A stretch of DNA of 64,000 bases from an uncultured Candidatus Pelagibacter sp. (lineage in GTDB: Bacteria; Pseudomonadota; Alphaproteobacteria; Pelagibacterales; Pelagibacteraceae), in NCBI GenBank assembly GCA_905616395.1, contig CAJQSQ010000007.1, forward strand, positions 1 to 64,000, read 5' to 3'. Below, piece after piece: positions 8,703 through 16,956 of this stretch (the first letter of the stretch is position 1; the number at the start of each line of letters is the position of its first letter). A program made the translations under genes and the position numbers. The notes beneath the pieces are model-generated. The model did not search any database and was not told the DNA's origin. It saw only the letters and a list, made by a program, of their open reading frames with translations.

Positions 8703-8719
8703 TGCGTCTAACAGACGCA
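8703..8719. promoter_or_regulatory. Palindrome between divergent kdsB and cytochrome c
   Basis: TGCGTCT-AAC-AGACGCA is a perfect 7-bp inverted repeat with a 3-base centre, in a 103-bp gap between divergent genes. No T-run follows on either side close enough for a normal terminator, and a terminator would not be expected between divergent starts. It is probably an operator or a promoter-associated hairpin; no binding protein can be named. Confidence 0.4.
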
Positions 8720-8787
8720 AAATAAAATATTAAAAATTAAGTATTTTTTTAATTATCATGTTATATCTGCAAAATAATAATAATTAT

Positions 8788-9327
8788 ATGGATTCGTTCG
8801 AGCTTAATAAAATTATTGCAGCAATTTTAATGGTTGCACTACTTGTAATCGGTTTAGGAAAGATTGCAGATGGTGTCTTTCATGTAAATAAACCAGAAAA
8901 CCCTGGATATAAAGTTGAGGTAGAAGGGCAACTAGCCTCTATAACATCTCAAGTTGCTGAAGTTGAACAAAAAGTAGATATTGCAGCTATAATGGCACTA
9001 GGAGATGTTGCTTCTGGTAAAAAAATTTTTAAAAAATGTGCAGCATGTCACTCAATAAATAAAGGTGGAAAAAATAAGATTGGCCCTGCATTATACAATG
9101 TTGTTGGTAGAGCTGTTGGTGGAGTAGATGATTATAAATACTCTAAAGCTTTGGCTTCATATGGTAAAGAGTGGACGTTTGAAGAGCTTAATGGTTTCCT
9201 GACAAAGCCTTCATCTTATTTGAAAGGCACTAAAATGTCATATGCTGGTTTAAGAAAAGAAAAAGACAGAGCTTCTGTAATTAAATATTTAAATCAAAGA
9301 AGTGACCGTCCCAAGTTACTACCTTAA
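8788..9327 (+). CDS. cycM: Membrane-anchored cytochrome c (c2/CycM type)
   Basis: Electron carrier on the outer face of the inner membrane. ATG at 8788 (MDSFELNKIIAAIL) gives 179 residues; an upstream in-frame ATG at 8758 adds ten low-complexity residues and is less likely. Residues about 7-27 form the uncleaved membrane anchor, followed by a linker. The heme site CAACHSIN is near residue 83, with KIGPALYNVVGRAVG, and the axial methionine is in KGTKMSYAGL. This architecture matches alphaproteobacterial CycM, which passes electrons from the bc1 complex to the cytochrome oxidase. Confidence 0.93.
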   Translation: MDSFELNKIIAAILMVALLVIGLGKIADGVFHVNKPENPGYKVEVEGQLASITSQVAEVEQKVDIAAIMALGDVASGKKIFKKCAACHSINKGGKNKIGPALYNVVGRAVGGVDDYKYSKALASYGKEWTFEELNGFLTKPSSYLKGTKMSYAGLRKEKDRASVIKYLNQRSDRPKLLP

Positions 9328-10248
9328 TTTACCAAAACAATATAACAAGATACTTTTTTGAACATGTACTCTATTCAGAGCCTGTAACCATACTTCAGAA
9401 TTTTTTCCCAAGAAAACATCTCTAGTAACCTCCTCTCCCCTTGGAAGACAGTGTAAAAAAGTTGTGTTTTTTTTAGCAAAACTCATCAATTTTGAATTAA
9501 TTTGGAAGTTTTTAAAATCTTTAATTTTTTTATTTTTATTAACTTTATCATTCAATGAAATCACTTTATCTGAAAAAATTACATCAGCATTTTTAACTGC
9601 TTTTTTAGCATCATTAAAAATATTAATTTTTCTTTTATTTTTTTTAACCCAATCTAATACAAATTTTTTAGGCTCATAATTCTTGGGACAACCAATGTTT
9701 AAGTTGAAAGAAAATTTAACTGAAGCAGCAATCAAGCTATTCAGAACATTATTTGAATCTCCAATCCAACAAATATTTAATTTAGAAATAGATTTCTTTT
9801 TAATTTCTTCAACTGTAAAAATATCTGATAGCACTTGCGTTGGATGAGATGATGGGCTTAAACCATTTATTACAGGTATCTTTAAATATTTACTAAATTC
9901 TGCTATTTTTTCATCACTATCAGTTCTCAGCATAAAACCATCTCCATAAGTCGATAAGATTTTGGCCGTATCTGCTAGACTTTCTCCACCTTTTCCTAGG
10001 TGCAATTCGTTAGCTCTAAGAGTTATAGTTCCTCCACCTAATTGTTTTATTGCGAGATAAAAACTTAATCGTGTTCTCAAACTTGCCTTTTCAAACATTT
10101 GAATAAGTAATTTACCTTTTAAAGGTTTATCTTTATCTACTTCTAGAGTGTTATAATTTTTTCTTTTTTGTTTTCTTTTTTTTGCATCGGTGATGATCTT
10201 TTTAAGATCTGCTGAAGGTATGTCTTTAAGGTTGATAAAATGTTTCAT
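9319..10248 (-). CDS. argF: Ornithine carbamoyltransferase
   Basis: Makes citrulline from ornithine and carbamoyl phosphate. The carbamoyl phosphate site is ASLRTRLSF (SxRT near residues 56-59). HPTQVLSDIFT and the ornithine-side HCLPRGEEV (near residues 272-280) follow. Compared with the usual HCLPAHRGEEV, two residues are missing after HCLP. The length is 309 residues. It sits 2 bases downstream of argD, and its 3' end overlaps the end of the convergent cytochrome gene by 9 bases. Confidence 0.95.
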   Translation of the reverse strand: MKHFINLKDIPSADLKKIITDAKKRKQKRKNYNTLEVDKDKPLKGKLLIQMFEKASLRTRLSFYLAIKQLGGGTITLRANELHLGKGGESLADTAKILSTYGDGFMLRTDSDEKIAEFSKYLKIPVINGLSPSSHPTQVLSDIFTVEEIKKKSISKLNICWIGDSNNVLNSLIAASVKFSFNLNIGCPKNYEPKKFVLDWVKKNKRKINIFNDAKKAVKNADVIFSDKVISLNDKVNKNKKIKDFKNFQINSKLMSFAKKNTTFLHCLPRGEEVTRDVFLGKNSEVWLQALNRVHVQKSILLYCFGKLR

Positions 10249-10250
10249 TT

Positions 10251-11417
10251 TTATTTATAAGTAGAACACGCTTTTTTAATAATATTTATTGCTATATTGA
10301 TTTCTTCTTTTTTGACATTTAGAGGAGGCAGTATTCTAATAACATTTTCAGCTGCTCTAATCGTTAATAATTTATTATCCATTAGTTTCTGTATAAATTT
10401 TGTTTGATCATTATGGAGTTGTAGTCCTATTAGTAAACCTACACCTCTTACTTCTTTGATTACTTTAGGAAACTCTTTTCTCAATTTATTTAATTCTGAA
10501 TGAAAGTATTTTGATAATTTTTTAACATTTGAAAGAAACCCTTTTTTTAATATTTGATCTAATACAGCATTTCCAACAGACATAGCCAGTGGATTACCGC
10601 CAAATGTTGACCCATGAGTTCCAGCTATCATTCCTGATGCTACTTTTTTATTCATTAAGACTGCACCCAGTGGAAACCCACCTCCTATACCTTTTGCTAT
10701 TGGTACAATATCAGGCTTAATCTTTGCATTTTCAAATGCAAAAAAGTTTCCACTTCTACCAATTCCACACTGAACCTCATCTAAAATTAATAAAATTTTT
10801 TTCTTATCACAAATTTTTCTTAATTCTTTTAAACACCAATTGGGAATAGTTTTAATTCCCCCTTCTCCCATTACAGTTTCAACCATAATAGCAGCTGTTT
10901 TTTTTGTTATTTTTTTTTTAAAATCCTTATGGTTTCCAAATTCAAAATGATCAAATCCGTCAACTTTTGGTCCAAAGCCTTCTGTCATCTTCTTGGATCC
11001 ACTGGCATAAATTGTAGCTAACGTTCTTCCATGAAATGAATTTTTAACACATAGAATTCTATTTTTTGAAGGTTGCCCTATCGAATAAAAATATCTTCTA
11101 GCGACTTTAATTGCAGCCTCTGTAGCCTCTGCTCCACTGTTTTGAAAAATAATAAAATCTGCAAAAGTTTTTTTTGCTAATCTTTTAGCTAATTTTTCTC
11201 CCTCTGGAATAATAAACGCATTAGAGACGTGCCAAAGTTTTTTAGATTGTTTGTTAACTGCTTTTACTAAATATGGATTTGCATGTCCTAAGGAATTAAC
11301 CGCTATTCCCTGAACAAAATCTAAATATTTTTTTCCATTAGTAGAATATAAAAAACTTCCCTTGCCATATTTAAAAGAAATTTTTCTTCTATTATAATTT
11401 TTTGCTAAAGCGCTCAT
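10251..11417 (-). CDS. argD: Acetylornithine aminotransferase
   Basis: PLP-dependent class III aminotransferase converting N-acetylglutamate semialdehyde to N-acetylornithine; it may also serve lysine synthesis as the DapC step. The 388-residue chain shows QNSGAEATEAAIKVARRY, KNSFHGRTLATIYASG, the LILDEVQCGIGRSG segment and the PLP lysine in PIAKGIGGGFPLGAV. It is the first gene of an argD-argF pair; the ABC-2 permease upstream ends 3 bases before it on the same strand, so the three may be one transcript. Confidence 0.94.
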   Translation of the reverse strand: MSALAKNYNRRKISFKYGKGSFLYSTNGKKYLDFVQGIAVNSLGHANPYLVKAVNKQSKKLWHVSNAFIIPEGEKLAKRLAKKTFADFIIFQNSGAEATEAAIKVARRYFYSIGQPSKNRILCVKNSFHGRTLATIYASGSKKMTEGFGPKVDGFDHFEFGNHKDFKKKITKKTAAIMVETVMGEGGIKTIPNWCLKELRKICDKKKILLILDEVQCGIGRSGNFFAFENAKIKPDIVPIAKGIGGGFPLGAVLMNKKVASGMIAGTHGSTFGGNPLAMSVGNAVLDQILKKGFLSNVKKLSKYFHSELNKLRKEFPKVIKEVRGVGLLIGLQLHNDQTKFIQKLMDNKLLTIRAAENVIRILPPLNVKKEEINIAINIIKKACSTYK

Positions 11418-11420
11418 TAA

Positions 11421-12233
11421 CTAAGATTTAATTTTATAACCTTTCTTGTAAAGAAAAAAAGCAATGCACCACATAACAATACTTAATATGATCAAGTAGA
11501 TTAAGCCTACTGTTATTGATCCATCTGCTTTTCCTAAGAAACCATATCTAAATCCATCGATCATATAAAAAAATGGATTTATGTAACTAATCTTTTGAAA
11601 TAACTCTGGTAGTTTATCTATGGAATAAAATACACCTGATAAAAAACTTAATGGAGTTATTATAAAATTTGTTACAGTTGCTGTATGATCAAATTTTTCA
11701 GCCCAGAGGCCAGTTATAAAGCCAAGGCTTCCAAGTATAAATGCACCCAAAAAACCAAATACAAAAATATAAAAAATATTATAAATTGTGATATCAACAA
11801 TTAATGAAAAAACAGCTATTGAAATTATAGCTATTAAAAAACCCCTTGTTAAGGCTGCTAGTATTATTGCCATCGACACTTCAAGGGCAGAAAGCGGTGC
11901 GTAAAGCATGTCAACAATGTTTCCTTGAATTTTTCCTATCATTAGTGAAGAAACTGAATGACTAAATGATTGTGTTAAAATACTCATCGCAATTAAGCCA
12001 GGTGCTAAAAAATTTATAAAAGAATAACCAAGCACATCCCCTCTATTATTGCCTAAAGCTAGGGATAAAACTGATAAAAATAATAAACTTGAAACAAGCG
12101 GAGATAGCAAAGTTTGTTGCCAAACTGCCATAAACCTGTTGCACTCTTTAAGCCATAGGCTTTTGAAGCCAATCCAATTTAAAAAGCCAAACTTTTTAAC
12201 TCTGATATGATATTTTTTATTCAATTCAACCAT
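11421..12233 (-). CDS. ABC-2 type transporter permease
   Basis: A 270-residue inner-membrane protein with about six hydrophobic segments and the ABC-2 family pattern (LWLKECNRFMAVWQQTLLSPLVSSLLFL; FLAPGLIAMSILTQSF; TPLSFLSGVFYSIDKLP). This family exports drugs, polysaccharides or lipids together with a separate ATPase subunit. No ATPase gene lies beside it, so its partner must be elsewhere. The substrate cannot be told from the sequence. It directly precedes argD on the same strand. Confidence 0.88.
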   Translation of the reverse strand: MVELNKKYHIRVKKFGFLNWIGFKSLWLKECNRFMAVWQQTLLSPLVSSLLFLSVLSLALGNNRGDVLGYSFINFLAPGLIAMSILTQSFSHSVSSLMIGKIQGNIVDMLYAPLSALEVSMAIILAALTRGFLIAIISIAVFSLIVDITIYNIFYIFVFGFLGAFILGSLGFITGLWAEKFDHTATVTNFIITPLSFLSGVFYSIDKLPELFQKISYINPFFYMIDGFRYGFLGKADGSITVGLIYLIILSIVMWCIAFFLYKKGYKIKS

Positions 12234-12356
12234 AAGTAATCATATATAAATTTTAAGAAAAGATGTGTATAAAACAGAAAAATCCATTGTCTTTTATTTA
12301 ATCCTGTGTGATCTGTATATAGTTATAAAAATTAATTAACATACTAAATATAGAAT

Positions 12357-12857
12357 ATGAGCTGGAACGAAGAAAAAGTAGAAAAGTTAAAAAACCTTTG
12401 GGGCAAAGGAAGTACTGCAAGCCAAATAGCTGAAATAATTGGTGGTATTAGTAGAAATGCAGTAATTGGCAAAGCTCATAGGTTAAATTTATCATCGAAA
12501 ATTAAAACTAGAAATGCATCTTCAAGTCAAAATTTTGATAATAGTTCAGAAGAAAATTCTTCTAAACAAAGAAGAGGCAAAAAAAGCAAGTTTCAGTCCT
12601 TAATTATTGAAAAAGATTTTGAACCAGAAAATCCAAAAAAATTAGAGGAGCTAGATGAGAGCTCTTGTAAATGGCCTGTAGGACATCCTGAAGAACAGTC
12701 ATTTTATTTTTGTGGACGATCATCTCTGAAAGATTTTTCATATTGCAAACTTCATTTGCTATACGCCTATCAGCCAAAAGGAAGAAAAGAAGAGCCTGTA
12801 GCTGATAAAGATGATGAGACACCTCAGTATATTGATAAAAAAATTAATACTGCTTAA
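12357..12857 (+). CDS. gcrA: GcrA family cell-cycle regulator
   Basis: A transcription factor found in alphaproteobacteria. The N-terminal domain MSWNEEKVEKLKNLWGKGST...SRNAVIGKAHRLNL is the diagnostic GcrA DNA-binding helix-turn-helix. The C-terminus (residues about 100-145, SCKWPVGHP...FCGRS...YCKLH) carries the conserved Cys/His block that binds sigma-70 in Caulobacter. In Caulobacter GcrA acts at GANTC sites methylated by CcrM; whether that holds here cannot be seen. The gene stands alone, divergent from the permease. Confidence 0.93.
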   Translation: MSWNEEKVEKLKNLWGKGSTASQIAEIIGGISRNAVIGKAHRLNLSSKIKTRNASSSQNFDNSSEENSSKQRRGKKSKFQSLIIEKDFEPENPKKLEELDESSCKWPVGHPEEQSFYFCGRSSLKDFSYCKLHLLYAYQPKGRKEEPVADKDDETPQYIDKKINTA

Positions 12858-12879
12858 TAATTTTTAGATTTAATTAATC

Positions 12880-12987
12880 TTATTTTTTATTCTTTCCATT
12901 AAAACCTCTGATCAGAGATTTTATGATTAGATAAATTAAGAAAGAGAAAATTGAGAATATTAAAAAATAAATAATATTAATTATCAT
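12880..12987 (-). CDS. Possible small single-span membrane protein (35 aa)
   Basis: An ATG-initiated frame on the minus strand encodes 35 residues. An isoleucine/phenylalanine-rich hydrophobic helix (about residues 2-24) is followed by a positively charged tail, KSLIRGFNGKNKK. That pattern (membrane helix with basic cytoplasmic end) is better than random AT-rich sequence, but length and composition leave real doubt. It lies in the gap between gcrA and the NDUFA9-like gene. I do not recognise it. Confidence 0.3.
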   Translation of the reverse strand: MIINIIYFLIFSIFSFLIYLIIKSLIRGFNGKNKK

Positions 12988-13021
12988 AAATAATCATACA
13001 ATTTTAGTATAAGGAATTCTA

Positions 13022-13990
13022 TTAAGAATTAGCAGGGTTATATCTTTTAGTAGAAAATTGTCCACCTTCTCTCCACATATAGCTATATTTTTCTACTTCA
13101 TTATCAAATACTCTGGTACTTGGAACTCCAATATCAGCATTCGTTTGATATTTGCCTGAAGGAACATTATCATATTTTAAAAGCGTAAGCTGATCTATTG
13201 TTAGAAGTGGTTTTGGAAATAATTGAAATACTTTAGCAGACATAGTTGCTGCAAAAAGAGGTAATGGTATTAATAATCTCTTTTTACCTATTAAATATAA
13301 TAATTTCTTTAAAATTTCTTTTAAAGATAAGACATCAGGCCCAACACACTCTACAATTTTAGAGTAAATATTTTTAGAGACAACATGATAAATAGTATCA
13401 GTTAAGTCCGAACAATGTATTGGAGCAAATTTAGTTGATCCATTATAATAAAGTGGGAAAAATGGAAGCCTACTTAGTAAGGTCATAAAAGATGTGGTAA
13501 AATTATCATCGACTGAATAAACTACAGAAGGCCTTAATATTGTTGCTAAAGGAAAGTTTTTTTGAATACTAAGTTCACCATCTAATTTACTTTTTGCATA
13601 TTCTGAATCTATTGCATTATTTATCCCTAATGCTGACAAATGAATAAATTGCTGAACTTTATATTCTTTACAAAGTTTAGCTAAAATAGACGGAAAAATA
13701 GAGTGAATGTTTTTGAAAGTACTACCCTTGCCACTTTCGTACAAAACACCAATTAAATTAATACAAATATCAGTTTTAGAGAAAAGCTTTCTAATTTTTT
13801 TTTCGTCAAAAATGTTGGCTTCAACAATATCTATATAGCCTGCATTAGCTTGGGTCTTTATTACATATCCCTTTTGATGAAGGTTTCTAGTAACCACAGT
13901 TACTTTATAATTATTTTTAGTAAGCTTTCTTATTAAATGACGACCTATTTGACCGCTACCGCCAAAAATTAGACAATTTTTTGCTTTCAT
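13022..13990 (-). CDS. NDUFA9-like NAD(P)-binding SDR protein (complex I-associated)
   Basis: An atypical short-chain dehydrogenase of 322 residues. The dinucleotide-binding glycine motif FGGSGQIGRHL is at residues 9-19, and the family blocks FIHLSALGIN, YAKSKLDGE and LRPSVVYS follow. This is the pattern of the alphaproteobacterial homologue of mitochondrial complex I subunit NDUFA9/NUEM. In these bacteria it is thought to be a structural or NADPH-binding accessory of NADH:quinone oxidoreductase. An unrelated nucleotide-sugar epimerase is less likely, given the start of the protein and its motifs. Confidence 0.85.
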   Translation of the reverse strand: MKAKNCLIFGGSGQIGRHLIRKLTKNNYKVTVVTRNLHQKGYVIKTQANAGYIDIVEANIFDEKKIRKLFSKTDICINLIGVLYESGKGSTFKNIHSIFPSILAKLCKEYKVQQFIHLSALGINNAIDSEYAKSKLDGELSIQKNFPLATILRPSVVYSVDDNFTTSFMTLLSRLPFFPLYYNGSTKFAPIHCSDLTDTIYHVVSKNIYSKIVECVGPDVLSLKEILKKLLYLIGKKRLLIPLPLFAATMSAKVFQLFPKPLLTIDQLTLLKYDNVPSGKYQTNADIGVPSTRVFDNEVEKYSYMWREGGQFSTKRYNPANS

Positions 13991-14006
13991 ATATATATAA
14001 TTAAAA

Positions 14007-14618
14007 ATGAATATTGATATTAAACTTCACAAGAGTGATCTACCAGAAGATTTAGATTTAGGCAATGTTATAGCAGTTGATGGAGAATTTATGGGTCTCA
14101 ATGTTGAGCGTGATCCTTTATGTCTTATTCAAATATCGACTGGTAATTCTGATGCTCATATTGTCCAGCTTGATAGGGAAAAATATGATGCTCCGAACTT
14201 AAATAAAGTTCTTTCTGACGAGTCGATCACCAAAATATTTCATTATGGGAGGGCAGACATGGCTCACATAAAACATTACTTGAAGACAGAAACTAATAAT
14301 ATTCTTGATACAAAAATTGCTTCAAAGTTAGCTAGATCCTATTCAGATAGTCACTCCCTAAAAACGTTAATTAAAGAATTTATGAACGTAGATGTAAGTA
14401 AACAATTTCAAAGTTCAGATTTTGGAGGGGAGCTATCTCCAGCACAATTAAAATATTGCGCCAATGATGTTATTTATTTGCATAAAATTCATGAAGAATT
14501 AAATAAAATTCTCGTAAGGGAAAAACGAGATGATTTATATAAGAGCTGTTTAACATTTTTAAAAACTAGAGTTGATCTTGATTTGGCTTTATTTAAAGAC
14601 GATATATGGTCTCATTAA
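14007..14618 (+). CDS. rnd: Ribonuclease D-like 3'-5' exonuclease
   Basis: A DEDDy-type exonuclease of 203 residues, containing the catalytic domain only, without the HRDC domains of full RNase D. DEDD motifs seen: AVDGEFMGL (near residue 24-32), KIFHYGRADMAHI (near 75-87), SLKTLIKEF, and the Exo III motif YCANDVIYLHKIHEEL. The acidic set and tyrosine for a two-metal mechanism are complete. It starts 16 bases from the divergent NDUFA9-like gene and is followed with no gap by kdsD. It probably trims tRNA or other structured RNA. Confidence 0.9.
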   Translation: MNIDIKLHKSDLPEDLDLGNVIAVDGEFMGLNVERDPLCLIQISTGNSDAHIVQLDREKYDAPNLNKVLSDESITKIFHYGRADMAHIKHYLKTETNNILDTKIASKLARSYSDSHSLKTLIKEFMNVDVSKQFQSSDFGGELSPAQLKYCANDVIYLHKIHEELNKILVREKRDDLYKSCLTFLKTRVDLDLALFKDDIWSH

Positions 14619-15590
14619 ATGAAAAAAAGAAATTATAAAAAAATTGCTAAAAGTGTAATTGATCTTGAAATCAAAGCTCTAAAAAAATTAAAAAATTCAA
14701 TTAATAACTCTTTTAATGAAGCGGTAGAATCATTAGCAAACTGTCAATCTAAAGTTATATTATGTGGAGTTGGCAAAAGTGGATTAATAGCAGCAAAAAT
14801 TTCAGCAACACTTTCTTCTGTTGGAACACCTTCATTTTCGTTATCTGCAAACGACTGTTCTCATGGTGATCTTGGTAGTATTTCAAAAAAAGATATTTTA
14901 ATTTTAATAAGTTATTCTGGTTCCACAGAAGAGCTAAAAAATATTATAAAATATGCAAATCGAAATAAAATTACTCTAATAGGAATAATGTCTAAAAAAA
15001 ATTCAATATTATATAAAGCTTCTGATATTAAGCTGCTTATTCCAGAGGTAACTGAGGCGGGTCTTGGTATTGTTCCAACTTCAAGCACAATTAATCAATT
15101 GAGTATAGGCGATGCATTGGCAGTTGCTGTATTGAATAAGAAAAATATTAATAAAAAAGATTTTAAAAAGTTTCATCCCTCTGGAAATCTTGGTGCACAA
15201 CTTAAAACTGTTGAAGAATTAATGATCACAGGAAATAAAATTCCATTTGTAAATGAAAACTTAAATATGAAAAAAGCTCTACAAATTCTTTCAAACAAAA
15301 AACTTGGTGCTTTAATTGTTCAAAATAATAAAAAAATTACCACAGGAATAATTACAGATGGTCAAATTAGAAGATTCAATGGAATGAGTAATAATCTCCA
15401 AGATTTATCTGTCAAAAAAGTTATGACCAGAAACCCAGTCAGCGTCAATCAAGATACTCTTGCTGAAAAAGCTTTATCCATAATGAATGCAAAGAAGATT
15501 ACCTCTCTATGTGTTCATAAGGATAAGAACAAAAAAAAGACTGTTGGAATTTTACATATTCACAACATACTTCAGTCAAACATTCATTAA
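14619..15590 (+). CDS. kdsD: Arabinose-5-phosphate isomerase (KpsF/GutQ/KdsD family)
   Basis: Interconverts ribulose-5-phosphate and arabinose-5-phosphate, the first step of KDO synthesis. The SIS domain carries VILCGVGKSGLIAAKISATLSS, HGDLGSI and ILISYSGSTEELK (residues about 47-110); two CBS domains follow, the last with VMTRNPVSVNQDTLAEKA. Length 323 is typical. It begins a run that continues through lptC and lptB, the usual LPS assembly cluster, and complements kdsB at 7944-8684. Confidence 0.94.
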   Translation: MKKRNYKKIAKSVIDLEIKALKKLKNSINNSFNEAVESLANCQSKVILCGVGKSGLIAAKISATLSSVGTPSFSLSANDCSHGDLGSISKKDILILISYSGSTEELKNIIKYANRNKITLIGIMSKKNSILYKASDIKLLIPEVTEAGLGIVPTSSTINQLSIGDALAVAVLNKKNINKKDFKKFHPSGNLGAQLKTVEELMITGNKIPFVNENLNMKKALQILSNKKLGALIVQNNKKITTGIITDGQIRRFNGMSNNLQDLSVKKVMTRNPVSVNQDTLAEKALSIMNAKKITSLCVHKDKNKKKTVGILHIHNILQSNIH

Positions 15591-16175
15591 ATGAATAAAA
15601 AGACAGGACTACAAGGTGCAATGGTTCTTGTTATTATCATCATTTCATTGTGGTTTTACTTAAAATACTTCACTAAGAATTTTGAAGATACAAAAGAAGC
15701 CCCAGTTATAGAAAAAATCGATGATAATCAAAATAGTGCCTCAACTTATATTGATAATATTAATTATGTTTCTACTGACGCTAGTGGCAATAAATATAAA
15801 ATCACTGCAAAACAAGCTGAAATTAAAGATAAAAATTCTGATATAATGTTCTTAAGTGATGTTATAGCTTTTATTTTTATAAAAGATAAAGACGTGGTCA
15901 AAATTACTTCTAATTTTGGGAAATATAATTCAAAAAATTATGATACTATTTTTTCTGAAAATGTAATAGTTACTTACCCAGGACATAAAATAACTGGAGA
16001 AAAATTAGATTTTTCTTTTTTAACTAACCTTGGGGTTTTTACTACAAACGTTATTTATACTGGAGACAAAACAAATTTATTTGCTGATAAAATTGAAATG
16101 AATCTTACTACTAAAGATACCAAAATTTTTATGAATGATGCTGAAAAAAAAGTGTTAATCGAAGGAACTAAATAA
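15591..16175 (+). CDS. lptC: LPS export protein LptC
   Basis: A 194-residue bitopic protein: hydrophobic N-terminal helix (residues about 9-24, GAMVLVIIIISLWFYL) then a periplasmic beta-jellyroll with family blocks such as INYVSTDASGNKYKITAKQAEI and NVIVTYPGHKITGEKLDF. LptC receives lipopolysaccharide from LptB2FG and passes it to LptA. It abuts kdsD without any gap and ends one base before lptB. The gene usually found between lptC and lptB, lptA, is absent here. Confidence 0.88.
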   Translation: MNKKTGLQGAMVLVIIIISLWFYLKYFTKNFEDTKEAPVIEKIDDNQNSASTYIDNINYVSTDASGNKYKITAKQAEIKDKNSDIMFLSDVIAFIFIKDKDVVKITSNFGKYNSKNYDTIFSENVIVTYPGHKITGEKLDFSFLTNLGVFTTNVIYTGDKTNLFADKIEMNLTTKDTKIFMNDAEKKVLIEGTK

Positions 16176-16176
16176 T

Positions 16177-16953
16177 ATGGGTGTGATTAAAAAATTTAGA
16201 ATTAAATCTTTTAAAAACCCTCAGTCCTTGATCTCTCTAGAAAATATATCATTATCATTTGGCCAGAGAAAAATTTTAGATAACGTAAGCTTTAAGATTA
16301 ATCATGGACAAATTTTAGGAATGTTGGGGCCAAATGGAGTTGGGAAATCAACAATTTTTAATTTGATCACAGGTCTAATTAAGCCTGATTATGGCAAAAT
16401 AAAATTTGAAGGGATAGATGTTGCTAATTACCCAATATATTTGAGAACAGCAAAATTTAAAATTGGGTATGTTCCTCAATATGGAGGTTATTTTAGTGAT
16501 CTTACTTTATTAGAAAATTTAAAAGCAATAGCAGAAATTGTAATTGAGGATAAAAATTTAATTCACCATAAAATTGATCAGCTTATAGCTAAATTTGAAT
16601 TAGATGCTATCAGAGATATAAAAGCAAAGTTTCTATCCGGTGGACAAAAAAAAAAACTGGTAATTGCTCTTGCTTTATTAAGTGATCCAAAAGTACTTTT
16701 GCTTGATGAGTGTTTTGCAGCACTAGATGTTCTAACAATAAAAATGCTTCAAGAAATTATTGTTAATTTACAAACAGAAAGTAATATAACTATTTGTATT
16801 TGCGATCACCAAGCACGTGATTTACTTTCTTGTGTAGATGTTGCAGTGATTTTATCAAACTGCAAGATTATAGCACAAGGATCTCCTAATGAATTGGTTA
16901 ATAACACTGAGGCTAAAAATGCTTATTTCGGCGATTCTTTTAAATTCAATTAA
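16177..16953 (+). CDS. lptB: LPS export ABC transporter ATP-binding protein LptB
   Basis: ATPase that powers extraction of LPS from the inner membrane with LptFG. The 258-residue chain has Walker A GPNGVGKST (near residue 53-61), Q-loop VPQYGGYFSDLTLLEN, signature LSGGQKKKLVIAL (the family usually has LSGGERRR) and Walker B VLLLDECFAALD, in which Cys replaces the usual Pro after DE. The switch histidine in ICDHQARDLL is present. About 16 extra residues precede the usual start. Identification as LptB rests on motifs plus the adjoining lptC and kdsD. Confidence 0.9.
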   Translation: MGVIKKFRIKSFKNPQSLISLENISLSFGQRKILDNVSFKINHGQILGMLGPNGVGKSTIFNLITGLIKPDYGKIKFEGIDVANYPIYLRTAKFKIGYVPQYGGYFSDLTLLENLKAIAEIVIEDKNLIHHKIDQLIAKFELDAIRDIKAKFLSGGQKKKLVIALALLSDPKVLLLDECFAALDVLTIKMLQEIIVNLQTESNITICICDHQARDLLSCVDVAVILSNCKIIAQGSPNELVNNTEAKNAYFGDSFKFN

Positions 16954-16956
16954 AGT

